From CAZHPA01 sp964533945 (GTDB taxonomy: Bacteria > Bacillota > Clostridia > Lachnospirales > WRBF01): a stretch of 12,031 nucleotides of DNA. Below are positions 1 through 4,062 of this stretch, piece by piece. The DNA lies in contig CAZHPA010000052.1 in assembly GCA_964533945.1 (NCBI GenBank), positions 1 through 12,031 on the forward strand, given 5' to 3'. The translations under genes were made by a program, and so were the position numbers. The notes under the pieces are model-generated. The model was not told the origin of the DNA. It did not search any database and saw only the letters and a program-made list of their open reading frames with translations. Within the stretch, counting starts at the first letter, position 1; every line of letters begins with the position of its first letter.

Positions 1-40
1 TGCTATTTAATGCAATATATTTTTAAGGGGAGAATTTAAC

Positions 41-937
41 ATGAACTTTAAAGGCGTTTTTGTAGCTTTAAACGGCTGCTTTAACAAAGATGGAGAAATT
101 AATTTACCTGCTGTTAAAAAACTATGCAGATTTTATAAGAATTTAGGGATTGAAGGGCTTTATATTTGCGGAAGCACAGGCGAAGGATTTTTAATGAACA
201 TTTCTGAACGCATGAAAGTTTTAGAAGCTGTAATGGAAGAAGTTGGAAATGAAATGACTACTATAGTTCATGTTGGAACGCCAGCAACCCATGAAGCGGT
301 TTTGCTTGCACGCCATAGCGAAAAAGTTGGGGCTTCTGCAACTTCAGCTGTTCCAAGCGTTTATTATAGGCTTCCAGAAGCAAGCATACAAAGACATTGG
401 GAAGAAATTATTAATGCTTCTTCTCTACCTTTTTTCATATATAACATTCCTGTGTTAACAGGGTATAGCTTATCTATGGATTTGTTTAATAAAATGATTA
501 AAAACAAGCAAGTTATAGGAATAAAAAATTCTTCTGAAATTGCACACGATATTTTAAGGTTTAAAGCAGCAGGCGGAGAAGATTTTATTGTTTTAAATGG
601 TCCCGATGAACAATATTTAGCAGGGCGTTTAATGGGTGCAGATGGGGGAATAGGCGGAACTTATGGCTGTATGCCAGAGCTTTATTTAAAAATCGAACAA
701 TACATTGTAAGCGGAAATATAGAAAAGGCAAAGAAACTTCAAAATACAATAACAAACTTAATATATAGGCTTTGTTCTTTCCCTTCAATGTATGGCGCAG
801 CAAAGACAATTATAAAAATGAGAGGCGTTGACATAGGAAACCCAAGGCTTCCTTTTCTTCCTGTTTCTGAAGATTACCCAGGGCTTAAAGAATTGTATAA
901 CGATATTATTAGCGCAATCGAAAGCGAAAAGCAATAA
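41..937 (+). CDS. nanA: N-acetylneuraminate lyase (sialic acid aldolase)
   Basis: Cytoplasmic class I aldolase that cleaves N-acetylneuraminate to pyruvate and N-acetylmannosamine, the first committed step of sialic acid catabolism. The 298 residues match the usual family length. Visible family marks are the pyruvate-carboxylate loop GSTGE (44-48), the catalytic tyrosine in FIYNIP (Y134), the Schiff-base lysine in IGIKNSS (K162) and the GADGGIGGTY segment near 199-208. The family also contains dihydrodipicolinate synthase. The GSTGE loop, the FIYNIP context and the ROK kinase 20 nt downstream favour the sialic acid lyase over DapA. The start is supported by AAGGGGAG at 25-32, 8 nt before the ATG. 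No promoter is visible in the 40 nt upstream, so the gene is probably internal to an operon that begins outside the window. Substrate assignment rests on motifs remembered from the family and on context. Confidence 0.93.
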   Translation: MNFKGVFVALNGCFNKDGEINLPAVKKLCRFYKNLGIEGLYICGSTGEGFLMNISERMKVLEAVMEEVGNEMTTIVHVGTPATHEAVLLARHSEKVGASATSAVPSVYYRLPEASIQRHWEEIINASSLPFFIYNIPVLTGYSLSMDLFNKMIKNKQVIGIKNSSEIAHDILRFKAAGGEDFIVLNGPDEQYLAGRLMGADGGIGGTYGCMPELYLKIEQYIVSGNIEKAKKLQNTITNLIYRLCSFPSMYGAAKTIIKMRGVDIGNPRLPFLPVSEDYPGLKELYNDIISAIESEKQ

Positions 938-957
938 TAAGCTAAGGAAGTGTTTAT

Positions 958-1839
958 ATGAAAATTTTAACACTAGACGTTGGAGGCACGGCAATTAAAA
1001 GCGGAATTTGCACAGAAGACGGAACATTTTTGCAAACAGATGAGAGAGAATCTTTTGGAAAACAGGGCGGCAAAGTTTTGCTTTCCAAAATATACGAAAC
1101 AATTGAAAGCTATTCCGGATATAACAAAATTGCAGTTAGCACAACAGCACAAGTAAATTCGGAAGAAGGGGTAATTGTATATTCGAATCAAAATGTTCCC
1201 GATTATACAAATACTCCTATTAAAAAACTTCTTGAACAAAAATATAGCGTTCCTGTTTGCGTTGAAAATGATGTTAATTGTGCAGCATTAGGGGAAGCGT
1301 TTTACGGCGCAGGGAAGAATTATAATGATTTTATATGCATAACTTACGGAACAGGAGTAGGCGGCGCAATTATAATTGATAGAAAGTTATATAAAGGCTC
1401 TAAGCACGTTGCCGGTGAAGTTGGGCACTTTACAACTCATGCAAGAGGACTTAATTGCGGCTGTGGTTTTAAAGGGTGTTATGAGCAATATTCTTCAACA
1501 ACTGCTTTGGTTAGAATGGCAAAGCAATACGATGAAAGCTTAGTTAACGGCAGGCTTATTTTTAAAGCTTTTCATCTGGGAGATAAAAAAGTTATAAATA
1601 TAGTTGATGGCTGGATTGACGAAATTGCAATCGGCATATGTTCTTTAATACATGTTTTTAATCCGTCTGCAGTTATTTTGGGTGGTGGAATTTTAGAACA
1701 AAGCTATATTTTAGATAGGCTTAACAACATAGTATATGAAAATATAATGGAAAGCTTTAAAAATGTTGAACTAAAAAAAGCGTTGCTTGGCAACAACGCC
1801 GGAATGCTTGGGGCCTTGCATTTGTCGTTAACTATCTAA
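958..1839 (+). CDS. nanK: ROK-family sugar kinase, probable N-acetylmannosamine kinase
   Basis: ATP-dependent cytoplasmic kinase. In this context it probably converts N-acetylmannosamine, the nanA product, to its 6-phosphate. The 293-residue length is typical of ROK kinases. Seen in the sequence are the N-terminal phosphate loop DVGGT (7-11), the END motif with the likely catalytic aspartate D105, GTGVGG (131-136), the ROK signature around 148-176 with EVGH (H157) and the zinc knuckle C167-x-C169-G-x-x-G-C174-x-E176, and ILGGGI (240-245). The zinc ligands are intact, so the enzyme looks functional. It lies 20 nt behind nanA with its own AAGGAAG site at about 944-950, so the two are almost certainly co-transcribed. 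ROK kinases for glucose, N-acetylglucosamine and N-acetylmannosamine are hard to separate by eye, and the substrate call depends mainly on adjacency to nanA. No intrinsic terminator with a T-run follows the gene. Confidence 0.82.
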   Translation: MKILTLDVGGTAIKSGICTEDGTFLQTDERESFGKQGGKVLLSKIYETIESYSGYNKIAVSTTAQVNSEEGVIVYSNQNVPDYTNTPIKKLLEQKYSVPVCVENDVNCAALGEAFYGAGKNYNDFICITYGTGVGGAIIIDRKLYKGSKHVAGEVGHFTTHARGLNCGCGFKGCYEQYSSTTALVRMAKQYDESLVNGRLIFKAFHLGDKKVINIVDGWIDEIAIGICSLIHVFNPSAVILGGGILEQSYILDRLNNIVYENIMESFKNVELKKALLGNNAGMLGALHLSLTI

Positions 1840-1884
1840 AAATGAGTTAAGTTAGTTAAAATGCTAAATATTTCTTGACTTATT

Positions 1885-1896
1885 GTTAAATTTAAC
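1885..1896. repeat. 12-bp perfect AT-rich palindrome
   Basis: GTTAAATTTAAC at 1885-1896 equals its own reverse complement. It sits in the gap after nanK, among further GTTAA/GTTAG words at 1827-1832, 1846-1859 and 1885-1889. It could be a protein binding site or chance in AT-rich DNA. There is no T-run and no long stem, so it is not a terminator. Confidence 0.35.
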
Positions 1897-1914
1897 CCCT
1901 AATTACCAAGAATT

Positions 1915-1945
1915 CTCCCACCCCTTATGTTAGGTGGGTGGGCGA
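1915..1945 (+). repeat. C-rich/G-rich hairpin, copy A
   Basis: CCCACC at 1917-1922 can pair with GGTGGG at 1933-1938, or in a second register at 1937-1942, giving a GC-rich hairpin unusual in this AT-rich DNA. It ends in GGGCGA. A related element lies 114 nt downstream at 2029-2058. No T-run follows, so it is not a standard intrinsic terminator, although it is the only candidate 3' end for the nanA-nanK transcript before the next promoter. Confidence 0.5.
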
Positions 1946-1960
1946 TAAATTGGCAAGGTC

Positions 1961-1990
1961 TTGACATAGGATTGCACTATATGATATGAT
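1961..1990 (+). promoter_or_regulatory. Sigma-A-type promoter of the RpiR regulator gene
   Basis: A consensus -35 box TTGACA (1961-1966) and a TATGAT -10 box (1985-1990) are separated by 18 nt. Transcription would start near 1997, giving a leader of about 100 nt before the ATG at 2099. Both boxes are near-perfect, so the regulator gene can be expressed independently of nanA-nanK. The spacer and the start region carry the TAGTG-type inverted repeats described separately, which suggests autoregulation. Confidence 0.75.
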
Positions 1991-2023
1991 AAATAAACCA
2001 TAGTGTTGTAGTGCAACACACTA
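1972..2023. promoter_or_regulatory. Probable operator: repeated TAGTG/CACTA inverted repeats
   Basis: TTGCACTA (1972-1979, inside the promoter spacer) is the exact reverse complement of TAGTGCAA (2009-2016). CACTAT (1975-1980) also mirrors ATAGTG (2000-2005). Just past the expected start site, GTGTTG (2003-2008) mirrors CAACAC (2014-2019), and a last CACTA-type half-site ends at 2023. The half-sites lie on both sides of the -10 box, the geometry of a repressor that covers the promoter or bridges two sites. The adjacent RpiR-family protein is the natural candidate to bind here. No such half-site is visible in the 40 nt before nanA. Confidence 0.55.
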
Positions 2024-2028
2024 AGAAG

Positions 2029-2058
2029 CTCCCCCCTCTATCTTAGATAGGTAGGCGA
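2029..2058 (+). repeat. C-rich/G-rich hairpin, copy B (in the leader)
   Basis: This element resembles copy A at 1915-1945 over about 30 nt: it starts with CTCCC, has a central TTA, and ends in a G-rich arm and GGCGA. CTATCT (2038-2043) pairs with AGATAG (2045-2050). CCT (2035-2037) can extend the stem with AGG (2053-2055) across a 2-nt bulge. A second small hairpin follows, GCGA (2055-2058) with TCGC (2064-2067), and shares its first bases. The element lies in the predicted 5' leader of the RpiR gene, so it could act as RNA or be a degenerate dispersed repeat. Confidence 0.45.
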
Positions 2059-2098
2059 GTATGTCGCTATATAAATCTGACGTAATAGGTGTTTGAAA

Positions 2099-2950
2099 AT
2101 GACTACTGAACTTTTCTCTAAAATTCATGCAATGCTTCCTTTGTTTACAAAAGCCGAAAGACTTGTTGCCAACTTTATTTTATCCAATCCACAAGATGTT
2201 TTATATATGTCTATAACAGACTTGGCGGAAGCATGCAAAGTTGGAGATACTAGTGTTTTCCGTTTTTGCAAAAAACTTAAATTGCAAGGCTATCAAGAAT
2301 TTAAGCTTGCTCTTGCAAGTAATATTAATCTTGAAGGAGATACCCCCCAGCTTTTAGGCGAAATAACACAAGCAGACACAGCATTTGAAGTTGCGAGAAA
2401 AGTTCTTTCAACAAACCTTTCAGCGCTAAATGAAACATTTGCGCTAATTAACCCTGAAGATATTAAAAAAGTTGTTGAACTTATGACAAATGCAGCTAAA
2501 ATTTTCTTTTTTGGTGTTGGTGCTTCATTTATAACTGCCGCAGAAGCACGAAACAAGTTTATGCGAATTATGCCTAATGTTGACTGCACATTCGATAGTC
2601 ACTTGCAAACTATGACGGCTTCATTATTAAAACCTAAAGATATTGCAATTGCAATTTCATATTCGGGTTCAACCAAAGACACTGTAGATATTGCTAAAAT
2701 TTGCAAAAAAACAGGCTGCAAAGTCGTTTCAATAACACGGTTCGGTAAATCTCCGCTTGCAAGCTATTCAGATGTAACGTTGCTTTGTGGTGCTAATGAA
2801 GGACCTTTGCAAGGCGGTTCATTATCGGCAAAAATTTCTCAGCTATATTTGCTTGATGTACTTTATGCCGAATATTTTAAGCAAACGTTCGAAATATCGA
2901 AGCACAACAAAGATATAACTTCTTTATCTGTTGCAGATAAGCTATATTAA
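2099..2950 (+). CDS. RpiR-family transcriptional regulator (HTH plus SIS), likely NanR-type
   Basis: DNA-binding regulator of 283 residues with the standard RpiR layout. An N-terminal HTH_6 helix-turn-helix covers roughly residues 1-75, with the recognition region at SVFRFCKKLKLQGYQEFK (52-69). A C-terminal SIS sugar-phosphate isomerase domain covers about 125-260 and includes the phosphosugar-loop motif ISYSGSTKDT (186-195). SIS domains in this family sense phosphosugars. Beside nanA and nanK the likely effector is N-acetylmannosamine-6-phosphate or a related hexosamine phosphate, as for RpiR-type NanR regulators of Gram-positive bacteria. I chose the ATG at 2099 because AGGTG at 2087-2091 is 7 nt upstream; an in-frame TTG at 2093 would sit only 1 nt from that site. 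The gene has its own promoter (1961-1990) and operator-like repeats, suggesting autoregulation. The family call is firm; the regulon and effector are inferred from context. Confidence 0.9.
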   Translation: MTTELFSKIHAMLPLFTKAERLVANFILSNPQDVLYMSITDLAEACKVGDTSVFRFCKKLKLQGYQEFKLALASNINLEGDTPQLLGEITQADTAFEVARKVLSTNLSALNETFALINPEDIKKVVELMTNAAKIFFFGVGASFITAAEARNKFMRIMPNVDCTFDSHLQTMTASLLKPKDIAIAISYSGSTKDTVDIAKICKKTGCKVVSITRFGKSPLASYSDVTLLCGANEGPLQGGSLSAKISQLYLLDVLYAEYFKQTFEISKHNKDITSLSVADKLY

Positions 2951-2984
2951 AAATTACACTTTATATTTAGAAAGGTTTGGTTAA

Positions 2985-3380
2985 ATGCTTACTAAATCAC
3001 CAAGCGGAGCATTAAGTCCGTATTATTATAAAGGCGGATATTTTCATGGCATTCATTACGGCAGCTACTTTGATGATGTAGAGTCATTTTTATCAATTAT
3101 GCTAGAGGAAGAAAATTTTATTCTATCATCCCCACAGCGTCGAAGAATTATAATTGATTTATATGAAACAAACTTAACAAAAAGCACTCTTGATAAATTT
3201 GTGACGCATATTGAAAGAATTAAAGAACGAATAGTTAAGCTTGCTATATCATGTGAGAAAAAGAAATTGCTTGAAATCAAAAAGGCATTATATTGCAGCA
3301 GTTCATTGGAAAAAGGTTTAATGTACTTTACACCAGATATGGAAGACGGAAAGACATGGCTTGTTAGTGACCGCGCTTAA
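2985..3380 (+). CDS. Hypothetical 131-residue protein, possible STAS/SpoIIAA-like fold
   Basis: I do not recognise this protein with confidence. It has no signal peptide, membrane segment or metal motif. The N-terminus (1-30) is rich in Gly and Tyr (YYYKGGYFHGIHYGSYF). Next come a hydrophobic strand RRRIIIDLYETNL (53-65), an amphipathic helix to about 85, a short strand KLAIS (85-89) and a Lys-rich helix. The C-terminus MYFTPDMEDGKTWLVSD resembles the final strand and helix of SpoIIAA-like or STAS proteins, where an F-x-D-x-E-x-A-x-x-W-L pattern is common. That fold suggestion is inference from pattern only. AGAAAGG at 2969-2975 precedes the ATG by 9 nt. The gene starts 34 nt after the RpiR gene with no terminator between, so the two are probably co-transcribed, and it ends before the hairpin at 3417-3457. 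A role linked to the regulator is possible but unproven. Confidence 0.75.
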   Translation: MLTKSPSGALSPYYYKGGYFHGIHYGSYFDDVESFLSIMLEEENFILSSPQRRRIIIDLYETNLTKSTLDKFVTHIERIKERIVKLAISCEKKKLLEIKKALYCSSSLEKGLMYFTPDMEDGKTWLVSDRA

Positions 3381-3416
3381 CAAAAATGCATAAAACAAAC
3401 ATGGTTTTTGCTTGCA

Positions 3417-3457
3417 AAAGTGGCTGTTGAAGCTTAATTTATTTAAACAGCCACTTT
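3417..3457. terminator. Strong hairpin between convergent genes, probable bidirectional terminator
   Basis: A perfect 12-bp stem pairs 3417-3428 with 3446-3457 (core GTGGCTGTT/AACAGCCAC) around a 17-nt loop. The plus-strand arm ends in TTT without a long T-run. On the minus strand the stem is followed by TTTTGC. It lies between the 131-residue gene (plus strand, ending 3380) and the cysteine-rich gene (minus strand, ending 3485), the expected place for a shared terminator. Confidence 0.7.
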
Positions 3458-3484
3458 AAGCACTATTTTAGAAAATAAAATTGT

Positions 3485-3856
3485 TTAAAATTCTTTATCT
3501 ATAAGCTCTTCAATAAGTTGCGCTATGTCCGAAACTAATGTTTCGCAGTTTTCGCCATTCTTAAGCTTTGATTTTAAGCTTTTGCAAGATAAACAGCTAT
3601 GTTTTTTTTCAAAATTTTCCAGCAGTTCCATTCTCAGCCTTTTAGTTGTTGCATTATCAAATAATAGCCCAAATATCATAATGCCAGCAATTAATACAGA
3701 ACACATATCTCCTATTCCAAATCCCGTATTTATTCCAGAACACATATTAAAACATTGTTTTGAAATTGGCAAGGAATATTTTTTTTCAGCAGCTTTCAAA
3801 ATACATTGCGAACAATTATAACCTTGTGCATAATATTGCAGCGCAAGTTTTTTCAT
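3485..3856 (-). CDS. C_GCAxxG_C_C-family cysteine-rich putative redox protein
   Basis: A 123-residue cytoplasmic-looking protein with eight cysteines: C15, C18, C35, C39, C52, C88, C91 and C104. The order of features matches the C_GCAxxG_C_C family (Pfam PF09719): an N-terminal GYNCSQ with C15, a glycine-rich turn GFGIGDMC (45-52), a hydrophobic segment IAGIMIFGLLF (56-66), then a C-x-x-C pair and a last cysteine before an amphipathic C-terminus. The family is thought to be redox active and is often found near transporter genes; no reaction is established. The family's central CGAxxG motif is altered here to CSVLIA, while the cysteine itself is kept. The start is firm: AAGGAGGT on the minus strand (3863-3870) lies 6 nt from the ATG. 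The gene is divergent from copA, so a link to metal or thiol stress is plausible. Several cysteines lie outside the family's four conserved ones. Confidence 0.8.
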   Translation of the reverse strand: MKKLALQYYAQGYNCSQCILKAAEKKYSLPISKQCFNMCSGINTGFGIGDMCSVLIAGIMIFGLLFDNATTKRLRMELLENFEKKHSCLSCKSLKSKLKNGENCETLVSDIAQLIEELIDKEF

Positions 3857-3897
3857 AAAAACACCTCCTTGTTTATATTATTGTACGAGCAGCGTGT

Positions 3898-3926
3898 ATG
3901 TTACCAAAAACGGCGTAAACTCTCAA
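3898..3926 (-). promoter_or_regulatory. Probable promoter of the cysteine-rich protein gene
   Basis: Read on the minus strand, TTGAGA (3926-3921) is followed after exactly 17 nt by TAACAT (3903-3898), a fair sigma-A pair with a 5/6 match at -35 and 4/6 at -10. A second possible -10, TACAAT (3885-3880), lies closer to the gene but has a poorer -35. The promoter faces away from the copA promoter. Confidence 0.45.
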
Positions 3927-3928
3927 CT

Positions 3929-3964
3929 TTAACCAACAAGTAAAGATATGCCAACTCTGGTTAA
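3929..3964. promoter_or_regulatory. Inverted repeat between divergent promoters
   Basis: TTAACCA (3929-3935) and TGGTTAA (3958-3964) form a perfect 7-bp inverted repeat with a 22-nt spacer. It sits just upstream of both the minus-strand -35 (3921-3926) and the plus-strand -35 (3975-3980). This would suit a regulator acting on both genes, but the repeat is AT-rich and could be chance. It does not resemble the CopY box (TACAnnTGTA) or the GC-rich CsoR operator. Confidence 0.3.
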
Positions 3965-3974
3965 TAAAAATAAC

Positions 3975-4003
3975 TTGTAACCATTCAAAACACAGTTTAT
4001 AAT
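3975..4003 (+). promoter_or_regulatory. Sigma-A promoter of copA
   Basis: TTGTAA (3975-3980) and a consensus TATAAT (3998-4003) are separated by 17 nt, placing the transcription start near 4010 and giving a leader of about 50 nt. The normal 17-nt spacing argues against a CueR/MerR-type activator, which works on overlong spacers. No classical copper operator is visible around it. Confidence 0.7.
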
Positions 4004-4062
4004 ATTTGTAATACGTGGGTCGGCATTATACCATAGTTCATATTAAGGGAGGAATTTTATTA

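Noticed and set aside
1780..1799. Hairpin GCGTTG/CAACGC near the end of nanK
   Set aside because: It lies inside the coding sequence 38 nt before the stop codon and has no T-run; it is explained by the codons of the C-terminus.
1840..2092. Small gene in the gap between nanK and the regulator
   Set aside because: No open frame with a ribosome binding site is visible; the gap is explained by promoter, operator-like repeats and hairpins.
2093..2098. In-frame TTG start two codons before the chosen RpiR ATG
   Set aside because: The ribosome binding site AGGTG (2087-2091) would be only 1 nt away, while the ATG at 2099 has a normal 7-nt spacing.
4015..4062. In-frame GTG start that would add 16 residues to CopA
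   Set aside because: It overlaps the expected transcription start just after the TATAAT box, has no ribosome binding site, and the added residues contain the translated AAGGGAGG site of the ATG at 4063.
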